A stretch of DNA of 64,000 nucleotides, from contig JAAESX010000320.1 of the NCBI GenBank assembly GCA_024228935.1, positions 1-64,000 on the forward strand, written 5' to 3'. The notes beneath the pieces are model-generated. The model worked only from the letters and a program-made list of their open reading frames with translations. It was not told where the DNA came from and ran no database searches. A program made the position numbers and the translations under genes. The stretch comes from Pseudomonadota bacterium (lineage in GTDB: Bacteria > Myxococcota_A > UBA796 > CAJQPC01). This document shows positions 35,326-44,189 of the stretch, piece by piece (position 1 is the stretch's first letter; every line of letters begins with the position of its first letter).

Positions 35326-36207
35326 ATGCTGCTTGCACTCCTCGCCTGCACGTCGACGGAACCGGCGGACAACGGCTGTCCCGATGGGATGGCCCGAATC
35401 GGTGACGCCTTCTGCATCGATCGGTACGAGGTGCAGGTCACAGGCGACAAGGGCGCCCGGGATCAGTACGCGAGCCCGGGCGGGAAAGCGACGGCCACGT
35501 CGAAGGCCGGGGTGGTGCCGAGCCACGGCGTGTCGTTCTCCCAGGCCATGCGGATCTGTGAGAACAGCGGCAAGCGCCTTCCGACCGCGCAGGAGTGGGA
35601 GGACGCCGGTGATGGCGTGCTCGGCGACGGAGGCACGCTGTACCCGTACGGCGACACCTGGGACCCGACGGCCTGCCTGTCCGGCGAGGGCGGCTACTCC
35701 GAGACCCAGCCGAGCGGCTCGCTCTCGACCTGCGTCTCGCCGTTCGGTGTCTACGACCAGGTCGGCAATCTGTGGGAGTGGACGGTTGGCGAAGGCGTCG
35801 TCGACATCGACGCCTGGCTGGAGAAGCACGGGATGAGCGAGGTGGACGGCCGTCTGGTCACGCACCGGGCCCAGGAGACGCTGTACGCACAGCGGACGCC
35901 CGTCCTCGCCGATGCGGACGGGGTCCTCCACCTGCCCCCCGTGAAGACGTGGAAGAAGGCCTACCTGCGCGCCACCGGCTCGGCGAAGTCCGCGGCCGAG
36001 CTGCTGCCGGTGGCCTACATCGCCGAGGCGGACCGCACCGTTCTGCAGATCCACCGAGACGGCGACGGAGGCGTCGTCCCCGACAAACGCGGCTGTGGCT
36101 ACTACACGCACGGACACGAGAACTGCAGCCTGGGCCAGTCCAGCCTCGGCGACCACTTCCACGACTTCGATGGGACCATCGGGTTTCGCTGCGTCTCCGA
36201 TCTCTGA
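35326..36207 (+). CDS. FGE/SUMF1-like lipoprotein
   Basis: The 293-residue protein has a seven-residue signal then Cys8 (MLLALLAC). The rest is a formylglycine-generating-enzyme-type (C-type-lectin-like) domain: GDAFCIDRYEV, GVSFSQAMRICENSGKRLPTAQEWE, YPYGD, GVYDQVGNLWEW and IGFRCV at the end. About 80 residues are inserted between GNLWEW and the closing strands. The copper-binding Cys pair of true FGE is not evident, so sulfatase activation is unlikely; a binding or structural role at the surface fits better. It is divergent from the acyl-CoA dehydrogenase. Confidence 0.82.
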   Translation: MLLALLACTSTEPADNGCPDGMARIGDAFCIDRYEVQVTGDKGARDQYASPGGKATATSKAGVVPSHGVSFSQAMRICENSGKRLPTAQEWEDAGDGVLGDGGTLYPYGDTWDPTACLSGEGGYSETQPSGSLSTCVSPFGVYDQVGNLWEWTVGEGVVDIDAWLEKHGMSEVDGRLVTHRAQETLYAQRTPVLADADGVLHLPPVKTWKKAYLRATGSAKSAAELLPVAYIAEADRTVLQIHRDGDGGVVPDKRGCGYYTHGHENCSLGQSSLGDHFHDFDGTIGFRCVSDL

Positions 36208-36208
36208 G

Positions 36209-38173
36209 TCAGTCGAAGCAGCCCTCGGCGTCCGCCATGCTGAACATGTTCAGGATGTTCCAGGCCTGCATCGAGTCGTAGCCCTCCATCATGGGCGCCC
36301 CTGCGGGGATGGCCTCGAGCGAGCTCACGATCTGCCCCAGGCCGCGGACGTAGGAGTCACAGGACGTCTCGCCGCGGCGCTCGTAGGTCGAGTGGGCCTC
36401 CTTGCCGAACGCGAGCACCTGGTCGAAGGTCTCGAACTCGGCCGGCTCACCCACCAGGCAGCCGGCACGGCGCAGGATGGGCTGGCTGTTGCCGCCCGTT
36501 CCCGAGCGCACCCCGATCAGCATCCAGTCGTCGTCCTCGATGTCGGCGAAGCCATCGAGGGCCATCGCCGCCATGCTCGAGGTGTGATCGACCATCCAGC
36601 CGCACATCACCGGCTCGGACGTGACCACCTCGGGGTCGAGCGACGCGAGCCCTCGCAGGTAGACCTGGGTCTCCTCGACGCTCATCCCGCCTCGCTGGCG
36701 CTTCCACTTCTCGATGTTGCCCGCGTCGCGGACGATGTACTCGATGTGCCGGACGCTCTCGCGCTCGCGGTCCTTGTCGTCTTCGGCCGCATTGACCGGG
36801 TCGTCGAGCTTCGTCCGCCGCAGGACCCGCTCGCTGCGCTTCGTCAGCTCGGGGCTGGCTCCGAGCCAACGCGCGTGGGTGTAGCCCCAGTACAGGTCGA
36901 GGAAGTCGGCCACGGCAACGTCACCGCGCACCATCTCCTCGGAGAACCCGGCCTCGTCGAGCGCCTTGGCCAGCCGGTCGATCTCACCCAGCCTGTCCTC
37001 GGGCGCAAAGCACCCCTCCATCGACGCCAGGAGGCCGCTGTGTTCATCTCCCCGAACGACCTGGGACAGCCCGATCGGCGTGATGAACTCGAAGGTGCTG
37101 TCGAAGATCTGGTTGTAGCGGGAGTTCAGGCTCTTCGCGGCGATGTCCGGCCCGCCCGCATCGCGTGAGTACGGCACGAAGGACTGGTCGACCGCCTCCC
37201 ACTTCAGCTCGCCGGAGAACTGCTGGGCCTTGCGCCCTTCGGGGTCCGGGACATCCCGCTTCTCCGGCTCGGAGACGGCCCAGTCGCTCGCGTCGAGGAA
37301 GGCCCACATCTCGCGATAGCGCTGGCAGTCGCGCTCCTCGTTCTCGAGCGCCGCGAGCCGCAGGGAGAAGCCGACGACCGTGTCCATGTCGAGCTCCGCG
37401 TCCGCCGGAAGCTCCCCGAATGCGTCCAGTGCGCGCTTGTTCATCTCGCCGTAGACCGCGTGGAACTTCTCGGTCCGCTCGGCCTTGAACTCCGCGAGCA
37501 TCGCCCGTACCTGGCTGAGCGAGGCCTGGGCCGCGTCGAACTCGGGATCGTGCGTGAGCGCCTTCTCGAACGCCTGTCGGGCGGCCTCGAGGTCGCCCTC
37601 GTCCTGGCGCTGGATGCCCTCGCCATACGCCGAGAACGCGCCGAAGTCCTCGGTCGGAGCGCCCAACAGCATCTGGCGGCGCACCCCCGAGCTCACCTCG
37701 ACATCGAGGGCGCCCACGAGCGCTTCGACGAGGTCCTTCTCGACCGTGACGAAGTCGGTGACCGAGCCGCTCGCGTCCGCCGCGTTCCGGATGGTCCCCG
37801 ACTCGACCTCGATGACCCGGGCGTCGAGGAGGAACGTGTCGGCGACGACGGAGTAGCTGCCGGTGAGCACGAACTTCGCGCCCAGTCCGTGCCCCAGCTT
37901 CTGGGCCGTCTTCTCGTCGAGGAAGCCGGTCTCCGCCAGGTTCATCTCGTCCAGGAGCTCCTGGAGACGGTCGCGCTCGACCAGCTCGAGGTCCGGGATC
38001 TTGGACAGGTCGGTCACGAGCATGCCGGCGAGCGCCTTGCCCAGGCCGTCGTACTGCTCGCTGGCCGACGCCTTGTCGAGCGGCAGGACGGCGAGGGTCG
38101 GTCGCGCCTGGGCGTGGGCCTGGCCGAGCACGACCCCGAGCACGAGCCACAGACCGACGAGAGCGTTCACCAT
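36209..38173 (-). CDS. Exported CsgG-domain protein with TPR-like region
   Basis: The 654-residue protein has a cleavable signal (LVLGVVLGQAHA) and a CsgG-type domain (about 24-170) recognised by TLAVLPLDKASASEQYDGLGKAL, LVERDRLQELLDEMNL and LGAKFVLTGSYSV. A TPR-like helix pair follows (EGDLEAARQAFEKALTHDPEF). The last 400 residues are helical, with several Cys, and match nothing recognised. CsgG-domain proteins occur in curli secretion and in flagellar and lipoprotein factors such as FlgO; a pore role is not shown here. It lies ten bases after a paralogue. Confidence 0.82.
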   Translation of the reverse strand: MVNALVGLWLVLGVVLGQAHAQARPTLAVLPLDKASASEQYDGLGKALAGMLVTDLSKIPDLELVERDRLQELLDEMNLAETGFLDEKTAQKLGHGLGAKFVLTGSYSVVADTFLLDARVIEVESGTIRNAADASGSVTDFVTVEKDLVEALVGALDVEVSSGVRRQMLLGAPTEDFGAFSAYGEGIQRQDEGDLEAARQAFEKALTHDPEFDAAQASLSQVRAMLAEFKAERTEKFHAVYGEMNKRALDAFGELPADAELDMDTVVGFSLRLAALENEERDCQRYREMWAFLDASDWAVSEPEKRDVPDPEGRKAQQFSGELKWEAVDQSFVPYSRDAGGPDIAAKSLNSRYNQIFDSTFEFITPIGLSQVVRGDEHSGLLASMEGCFAPEDRLGEIDRLAKALDEAGFSEEMVRGDVAVADFLDLYWGYTHARWLGASPELTKRSERVLRRTKLDDPVNAAEDDKDRERESVRHIEYIVRDAGNIEKWKRQRGGMSVEETQVYLRGLASLDPEVVTSEPVMCGWMVDHTSSMAAMALDGFADIEDDDWMLIGVRSGTGGNSQPILRRAGCLVGEPAEFETFDQVLAFGKEAHSTYERRGETSCDSYVRGLGQIVSSLEAIPAGAPMMEGYDSMQAWNILNMFSMADAEGCFD

Positions 38174-38183
38174 TGGATCACCG

Positions 38184-39806
38184 TCACCACTGGACCATCT
38201 CCACACAGCCGTTTCGGACCAGGTTCGTGTACATCATCATCGGCGCCCACCCCGCGAAGCCCACGATGCAGCCGAACTCCCGCAGCGGGCCGTAGCTGAA
38301 GCCGAGCTCGGAGATCATGTGCTCCCGGCCCGTGTCGTCGCCCGAGTAGCTGTCGTACCGAGCGAACCACGAGGCCGCGCGCGCCTGCTCCTGCTGGACC
38401 GCGTAGGCGCAGTAGCTGGTGTCGGTGTGGACGACCGACGTGTCCCCCTCGAGCACGGCGCGCTCGATGCGGACCAGATCGTCGGGATCGACGTGGAGCC
38501 GCGCCAGCCGATGCTTCTCGACGTCGGCCGCGACGCGCAGGATGTCCTTCGAGTACGACTCGATGCGCGTTCGGGCGACGGGGTCGTCGGGGTGCCGCTC
38601 CAGGAGCGCCTCGACCCGCTCGGTCAGTGCGGGCGAGGCTCCATCACGAGCCAGCGCGATGGCCGCCTGGACCTGGATCCGGTCGTCGACAGTCATGGAG
38701 TGCGTCGCCAGGTCCCCCACCCCGGCCTTGCGCACCTGGGCGGCCAGCCCGTCCAGATCCCGGACCGGGTCGTCCGAGCAGGCCTGGATGGCATCCGCGA
38801 GCGAGCGCCCGTCATCGGACCACGGCAGCGGGTTGTCCACGACGAACGTCTGGATCTCCCAGCGGTCCATCTCGGTCAGCGTGTCCCCGGCGAGCTCGGT
38901 CCGGCGGATGCCCGCGGCGTACTCGACCGCCATCCCAGCGCTCGGGTCGCGGGTGAGCTCCCAGTCCGAGCGATTCAGCCAGTCCGTCATCTCGGCGGCC
39001 CGCTGGCACGACAAGCCGGCGTCGTACAGCGCATCGAGCCGGACCAGGAAGTCGCCCTGGACGCGGACGTCATGGACGTCACCGGTCACCGTCGGGATCG
39101 AGTCCAGGACGAGTCGGGTGTTCGCGTCGGCCTGCTCGAGCTTCTTGCGCTCACGCTCGCTCAGCGTGCCCTCGACCAGGCTGCGCAGATCCGCGAGCTG
39201 ACTCTGGGCGGCCGAGAACGCCGGGTCGATGGACAGGGCCTGGGCGTAGGCCGCGCGGGCCTCGTCCAGGCGTCCCTCGTCCTCGGCGTCGAGCCCCTCG
39301 GACCAGCTGGTCAGCGCCTCGAAGCTCTCGGTCGGGGTGTCGACCATCATCTTGCGACGGGCGCTGGCGGAGATCTCCACCTGGGCGACGAGCACGGCCA
39401 CGACATCCTTCTGGACGGCGACCCAGTCCTCGACGGGGCCTGAGCTGTCCGCCGCCGAGCGGACCTCGCCGCTGTCGGCGTCCACGATGCGCGCGTCGAT
39501 CGCGATGGTCCCGGCGACGACCGAGTAGGACCCGACGAGCAGGGCGTCCGCGCCGATCCCCTTGCCGAGCTTCCCAGCGGTCTCCTCGTCGAGGAACCCG
39601 GTCTCGGCCAGGGCGAGCTCGTCCAGGACGGCCTGGATGCGGTCCCGCTCGACCAGGTCGATGGAGTCCACGTGGTGCAGGTCCGAGGTCATCATCCCGG
39701 CCAGGCCCTTGCCCAGCCCCGCGAACTCCTCGCTCGCCGAGGCCTGCTCGAGCGGCAGGACGGCCAGCGTGTCCGCCTGCGCGAGGCCCGCCAGGAGCCA
39801 GATCAT
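38184..39806 (-). CDS. Exported CsgG-domain protein, paralogue
   Basis: The 540-residue paralogue of the next gene has a short signal (MIWLLAGLAQA) and the same opening TLAVLPLEQASASEEFAGLGKGLAGM, LVERDRIQAVLDELALAETGFLDEETAGKLGKG and LLVGSYSVV. The TPR-like EGRLDEARAAYAQALSIDPAF follows. The C-terminal region is shorter and different, ending in Met- and Trp-rich sequence. The pair arose by tandem duplication and then diverged. ATG at 39806 overlaps the asparaginase stop as ATGA, which suggests co-expression. Confidence 0.82.
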   Translation of the reverse strand: MIWLLAGLAQADTLAVLPLEQASASEEFAGLGKGLAGMMTSDLHHVDSIDLVERDRIQAVLDELALAETGFLDEETAGKLGKGIGADALLVGSYSVVAGTIAIDARIVDADSGEVRSAADSSGPVEDWVAVQKDVVAVLVAQVEISASARRKMMVDTPTESFEALTSWSEGLDAEDEGRLDEARAAYAQALSIDPAFSAAQSQLADLRSLVEGTLSERERKKLEQADANTRLVLDSIPTVTGDVHDVRVQGDFLVRLDALYDAGLSCQRAAEMTDWLNRSDWELTRDPSAGMAVEYAAGIRRTELAGDTLTEMDRWEIQTFVVDNPLPWSDDGRSLADAIQACSDDPVRDLDGLAAQVRKAGVGDLATHSMTVDDRIQVQAAIALARDGASPALTERVEALLERHPDDPVARTRIESYSKDILRVAADVEKHRLARLHVDPDDLVRIERAVLEGDTSVVHTDTSYCAYAVQQEQARAASWFARYDSYSGDDTGREHMISELGFSYGPLREFGCIVGFAGWAPMMMYTNLVRNGCVEMVQW

Positions 39807-40735
39807 GCCTGCACCGCCTTCTCTCCGACCGGAACGCCGCGCACGTTCCGGACCCGATGCTGATCCCAGTCGTCGGGCCGACTCCAGGCCCCGGGGAGCC
39901 AGGCGTCGACGACGTGCTCGATGGCCGGACCGAGCACATCCGAGACGCCGGTGTGCAGCTTGACGACCACGCCGGTCCGCCGCTCGGGGAAAGCCATGCA
40001 GAACAGCGCCTGCGCACCGATCTTCACGATCATCCGCTCCTGCTTCCCGGCCATCACCGCCGCGTCGAGCCGTCCGGTTCCGCTCGTGAGCTCGGGATGG
40101 GCCTCCATCGCACGACCGATCCTCCCCAGTCGCCCCTCCCCTTCGGCGATTCGGGCCCAGGCAAGCCCCATCGCCTCGATCGGCAGGACCCAGCTCGGCA
40201 CCCCGCAGCCGTCGGTCCCGTGCGCCGGGGCCACCCCCGACCACGTGGTCATGCCCACGCGAATGCGCTGCTGGAGCGGATGGTCCGGATCGCGGTAGTC
40301 CCCGTCCCAGCCCTGTGCCCGACATGCCGCCAGCATGAAGGTGTGCTTGCCCGAGCAGTTGTTGTGGATGTCGCTGATGTGGCCTCCGCCCCGGACGAGC
40401 GCATCGTGCGCTCCCGCCCACAGCGGCGCGTGGCCACCGCAAGCGAGCTGGGACTCCAGAACGCCGAACCGACCCAGGAGCTTTCGCACCAGGTCGACAT
40501 GCACCTGTTCGCCCGCGTGTGAAGCCGATCCGACGGCCAGCTCGGCGTCCGAGCAGTCCGGATCGCCGAGGGCCTCGAGGCTGCACGCCAGCTGGAACGG
40601 CTTCGCCGCGGACCGCATCGTGGTCGTCCAGCTCGGCCCGATCCGCTCGATGATCTGGCCATCCTGTACGGCGACCGCCGAGAACGGGTGAACGGACTCC
40701 AGGTGACCGCCACGGGTACAGACGATGTGTGCCAT
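39803..40735 (-). CDS. L-asparaginase II (AnsA-type, thermolabile family)
   Basis: The 310-residue protein belongs to the asparaginase II family of the Rhizobium etli type, unrelated to the E. coli enzymes. Conserved blocks: MRSAAKPFQ, SASHAGEQVH, HNNCSGKHT, GTDGCGVP and the C-terminal GVVVKLHTG. It is predicted to hydrolyse asparagine to aspartate and ammonia in the cytoplasm; no signal peptide is seen. ATG at 40735 is chosen over an upstream in-frame start that runs into the divergent nfu gene. It is first in a run with two CsgG-domain genes, an unexpected partner set. Confidence 0.9.
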   Translation of the reverse strand: MAHIVCTRGGHLESVHPFSAVAVQDGQIIERIGPSWTTTMRSAAKPFQLACSLEALGDPDCSDAELAVGSASHAGEQVHVDLVRKLLGRFGVLESQLACGGHAPLWAGAHDALVRGGGHISDIHNNCSGKHTFMLAACRAQGWDGDYRDPDHPLQQRIRVGMTTWSGVAPAHGTDGCGVPSWVLPIEAMGLAWARIAEGEGRLGRIGRAMEAHPELTSGTGRLDAAVMAGKQERMIVKIGAQALFCMAFPERRTGVVVKLHTGVSDVLGPAIEHVVDAWLPGAWSRPDDWDQHRVRNVRGVPVGEKAVQA

Positions 40736-40769
40736 GCCGGTTCTTAGCGGCGCGATTAGAGGCTTGTCG

Positions 40770-41324
40770 ATGCCACTCCTTCGGATCGACACCCTCCCGA
40801 CGCCCAACCCCGACGCCTTGATGTTCAAGGTCGAGGTCCCGCTCGTCGAGCGCGGCACGTACGAGTACGTCGCGCCCGACAAGGCCGTGAACTCCCCGCT
40901 CCCGCGGATGCTGTTCACGCTCGCCGGCGTGGCCCAGGTCCTCGTGACGAGCCGCTTCGTCACGGTGAACAAGGTCCCCCAGTACGACTGGCCCGAGCTC
41001 GTTCCGGGCATCAAGGGCGCCATCCGCGCTCACCTCGACACCGGCGAGGCCGCCGTGGACGTCTCCGAGGTGGTCACCGCGCTCGACACCGACTCGGAGC
41101 TGGCTCGGCAGATCGTCGAGCTCATCGACGAGGAGATCCGTCCCGCTGTCGCCCAGGACGGTGGTGACTGCCAGTTCGTGGGGCTGACCGACGAGAACGT
41201 GGTCCAGGTGCGCCTCATCGGGAGCTGCGCCAGCTGCCCCTCGGCGACGGCCACGCTCGCCCTCGGGATCGAGCGGCTGATCGTCGAGGAGTTCCCGGAC
41301 GTCCAGGGCGTCATCCAGGTGTAG
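40770..41324 (+). CDS. Nfu/NifU-type iron-sulfur scaffold protein
   Basis: The 184-residue protein has an Nfu N-terminal domain (about 1-90; DTLPTPNPDALMFKV, SPLPRMLFTLAGVAQVLVTS) and a C-terminal NifU-like domain (about 105-180) with the cluster-binding CASC in IGSCASCPSA. It carries Fe-S clusters to target proteins. The two-domain plan matches Nfu1 in bacteria and mitochondria. ATG at 40770 is preferred to an in-frame ATG at 40725 because the conserved start MPLLRIDTL follows directly. It is divergent from the asparaginase gene. Confidence 0.93.
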   Translation: MPLLRIDTLPTPNPDALMFKVEVPLVERGTYEYVAPDKAVNSPLPRMLFTLAGVAQVLVTSRFVTVNKVPQYDWPELVPGIKGAIRAHLDTGEAAVDVSEVVTALDTDSELARQIVELIDEEIRPAVAQDGGDCQFVGLTDENVVQVRLIGSCASCPSATATLALGIERLIVEEFPDVQGVIQV

Positions 41325-41369
41325 CCATCGGTGAGGGCAGGCCGCGCCGGACCCCGGTAGACTGGTCGA

Positions 41370-44186
41370 ATGCTCGTCACCCTGGTCCTCGCCTGTCTCC
41401 CCGAGAAGCCCATCGCCGACACCGACACCGGCGGCGGCACCATCGACTCCGAGGTGCCCTGCGAGGAGTCCGACTGGTACGCGGATGGCGACGGAGACGG
41501 CTTCGGCGCCGGCGACGCGGTCTCGGCCTGCGAGGCCCCGTCCGGACACGTGGCCGACAACACCGACTGTGACGACGCCCGGGCCGACGTCTACCCGGAC
41601 GCCGTGGAGCCCTGCGACTTCGCCGACAACGACTGCGACGGGGAGACCGACGAGGACGGCGAGACGCGCTGGTACGTCGACGCCGACGGCGACGAGTTCG
41701 GCAACATCGCCGACCCCGGCGAGCTCGCCTGCGGCGCCCCCGAGAGCAAGGTCGCCGACAACACGGACTGCGACGACGACCGCGCCGAGACGAACCCGGG
41801 CGCCGACGAGTACTGCAACAACCTGGACGACGACTGCGATGGCACGGTCGACGAGGACGATGCCGTCGACGCGACCACATGGAACCGGGACGCGGACCAG
41901 GACGGCTTCGGCGACGCGACCACCACCCACACGAGCTGCGACGCCCCTGACGGGTACATCGCGAACGACGACGACTGCGACGACACGGACGACGATGTCC
42001 GGCCCGGTGCGGACGAGTACTGCAACGACGAAGACGACGACTGCGACGGAACCATCGACGAGGACGACGCGGTCGACGCCAGCACCTGGTACCTGGACAG
42101 CGACGGCGACGGCTACGGCAACGGGGCGTACGACACGACCGCGTGCGATGAGCCCTCCGGCTACACCGCCGACGCGACGGACTGCCAGGACGGGGACGCC
42201 GACGTGAACCCCGGCGCTGACGAGCTCTGCTCGACCGTCTACGACGACGACTGCGACGGCGACATCAACGAGGACTCTGCGGCGGACGCCACGACCTTCT
42301 ACATCGACAGCGACAGCGACGGCTACGGCGACTCGACGGTGGCCCGAGACTACTGCGAGGCCCCCAGCGGCTACGTCGCGGACGACACCGACTGCGACGA
42401 TGGGAACGGCGACATCCACCCGAACGCCGACGAGTACTGCAACGACGAAGACGACGACTGCGACGGCACCATCGACGAGGACGACGCGGTCGACGCGACG
42501 ACCTGGTACGAGGACCGCGACCTGGACGGCTACGGCGGCACGACGACCGCGGTTCAGTGCGACCAGCCCAGCGGCTACGAGTCGGTGGACGGCGACTGCG
42601 ACGACAGCGACGACGACGTGTACCCAGGCGCCGACGAGTACTGCAACGGCGACGACGACGACTGCGACGGCGACACCGACGAGGACGACGCGCTGGACGC
42701 CGAGACCTACTACGTCGACAGCGACGGCGACGGGTACGGCGACGCCAGCAGCACGGCGACCTCGTGCTACGGCGGCAGCGGCCTGTCGACCGACGACACC
42801 GACTGCGACGACACGCTCAACGCCGTGAACCCCGGCGCGACCGAGATCTGCGACAACGGCATCGACGACGACTGCGACGACGAGATCGGAAGCGACTGCG
42901 GGCCCTACGACACGGTCCAGCTCTCCGGCGCTGACGTCATCCTGCGTGGGTACGAGAGCAGCGATGCCTTCGGCGACGCGGTGACGATGGGCGACGTCGA
43001 CGGCGACGGCACCCAGGACCTCATCGCGGCGGCGATCTACGGCGTCGAGGGCGGCGGCTACGACCGAGGCGGCGCCTACATCTTCTCGGGTCCGCTGTCC
43101 GGCGAGCTCACGGCCGAGAGCGACCACGACTACGACATCACCCACTCCGACTACTACTACTACGGCTACGACGTCACGGTGGTGGGCGACCTGGACGGAG
43201 ACGGCTCGGACGACCTGGCTCTCTCGAACATCTACGACGGCAGCTACACCGGCACCGTCAACCTGTTCATGGGCCCGATCACGGGCGACGCGACGAGCGG
43301 CGGCGCGGACGTCGAGCACACTGGGACCGGGTACTACAGCTACCTGGGCTACCGCATCGAGCCGTTCGACGACCAGGACGGCGACGGCACGGACGAGTGG
43401 CTGGCGAGCGAGCCCCACCGCATCACCGCGTACGGCGACTGGGACTACATCGGCGGCGTCCAGGTCTACAGCGGCGACGACAGCTCGTCGGTGGGCAGCA
43501 TCGTCGGCGAGACGGACGGCGCCTATGCAGGAATCGGCCTGGACGGCAGCGGCGACTACGACGGCGACGGCGCGAACGACATCGTGGTCGGGACCGGCCA
43601 GGACGAGGCCTGGATCGTCTACGGTCCCCTCACCTCGACCATCTACGAGGGCGACGTGGACGTCGTCCTGACGGGCCCCTCGGGCGGCAACGCCGGCGTC
43701 GCGGTCGAGACGCTCGGCGACCAGAACGGCGACGGCTACGACGACCTGTCCGTTGGCGCGAACAACTACGACAGCAAGGGCTACGTGTACGTGATGAACG
43801 GCCCGGTGACGGCCGACGCGAGGCTGAGCTCCGATCGCGACGCGGTCCTGAAGGGACCCGCCAGCGGCAGCGCGGGCAGCTCGCTCGCTGGCTGCGACGT
43901 CGACCAGGACGGCTACGCCGACATCTACGCGGGCGCGCCCTACACGGGCTCGTACAAGGGCAAGACCTACCTGCTCCTCGGGCCCCTGACCGGCAGCTAC
44001 GCGATGGCCAGCGCCCGGGACGGCGAGCTCGCCGGCGAAGCGACCAGCAACTACGCGGGCTCGAAGGGCGCGCTCCACTGCCAGGACTTCGACGCCGACG
44101 GGTACGACGACCTGTTCATCGGGGCCTACGGCAACGACTCGTCGACGGGCGCGGCGTACCTGATTCGCGGCGGCGGCGGGCTCTGA
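41370..44186 (+). CDS. Lipoprotein with MopE-type metal-binding repeats and FG-GAP propeller
   Basis: The 938-residue lipoprotein (Cys9 after MLVTLVLA) has two halves. Residues about 35-515 hold seven repeats of a WYxDxDxDG-Gxx-C-PSGY unit followed by DCDD...PGADEYCN...DDDCDGxxDEDD, the MopE-type motif (copper-binding in Methylococcus MopE). Residues about 520-938 form a beta-propeller with seven FG-GAP repeats (such as GDVDGDGTQDL, GDLDGDGSDDL, GDQNGDGYDDL), whose Asp loops resemble integrin Ca2+ sites. The protein is extremely acidic and probably binds metal at the cell surface. A tandem paralogue follows three bases after its stop. Confidence 0.9.
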   Translation: MLVTLVLACLPEKPIADTDTGGGTIDSEVPCEESDWYADGDGDGFGAGDAVSACEAPSGHVADNTDCDDARADVYPDAVEPCDFADNDCDGETDEDGETRWYVDADGDEFGNIADPGELACGAPESKVADNTDCDDDRAETNPGADEYCNNLDDDCDGTVDEDDAVDATTWNRDADQDGFGDATTTHTSCDAPDGYIANDDDCDDTDDDVRPGADEYCNDEDDDCDGTIDEDDAVDASTWYLDSDGDGYGNGAYDTTACDEPSGYTADATDCQDGDADVNPGADELCSTVYDDDCDGDINEDSAADATTFYIDSDSDGYGDSTVARDYCEAPSGYVADDTDCDDGNGDIHPNADEYCNDEDDDCDGTIDEDDAVDATTWYEDRDLDGYGGTTTAVQCDQPSGYESVDGDCDDSDDDVYPGADEYCNGDDDDCDGDTDEDDALDAETYYVDSDGDGYGDASSTATSCYGGSGLSTDDTDCDDTLNAVNPGATEICDNGIDDDCDDEIGSDCGPYDTVQLSGADVILRGYESSDAFGDAVTMGDVDGDGTQDLIAAAIYGVEGGGYDRGGAYIFSGPLSGELTAESDHDYDITHSDYYYYGYDVTVVGDLDGDGSDDLALSNIYDGSYTGTVNLFMGPITGDATSGGADVEHTGTGYYSYLGYRIEPFDDQDGDGTDEWLASEPHRITAYGDWDYIGGVQVYSGDDSSSVGSIVGETDGAYAGIGLDGSGDYDGDGANDIVVGTGQDEAWIVYGPLTSTIYEGDVDVVLTGPSGGNAGVAVETLGDQNGDGYDDLSVGANNYDSKGYVYVMNGPVTADARLSSDRDAVLKGPASGSAGSSLAGCDVDQDGYADIYAGAPYTGSYKGKTYLLLGPLTGSYAMASARDGELAGEATSNYAGSKGALHCQDFDADGYDDLFIGAYGNDSSTGAAYLIRGGGGL

Positions 44187-44189
44187 CGC

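Noticed and set aside
35326..36207. A functional formylglycine-generating enzyme
   Set aside because: The catalytic Cys pair is not evident, no sulfatase is nearby, and a long insertion interrupts the domain.
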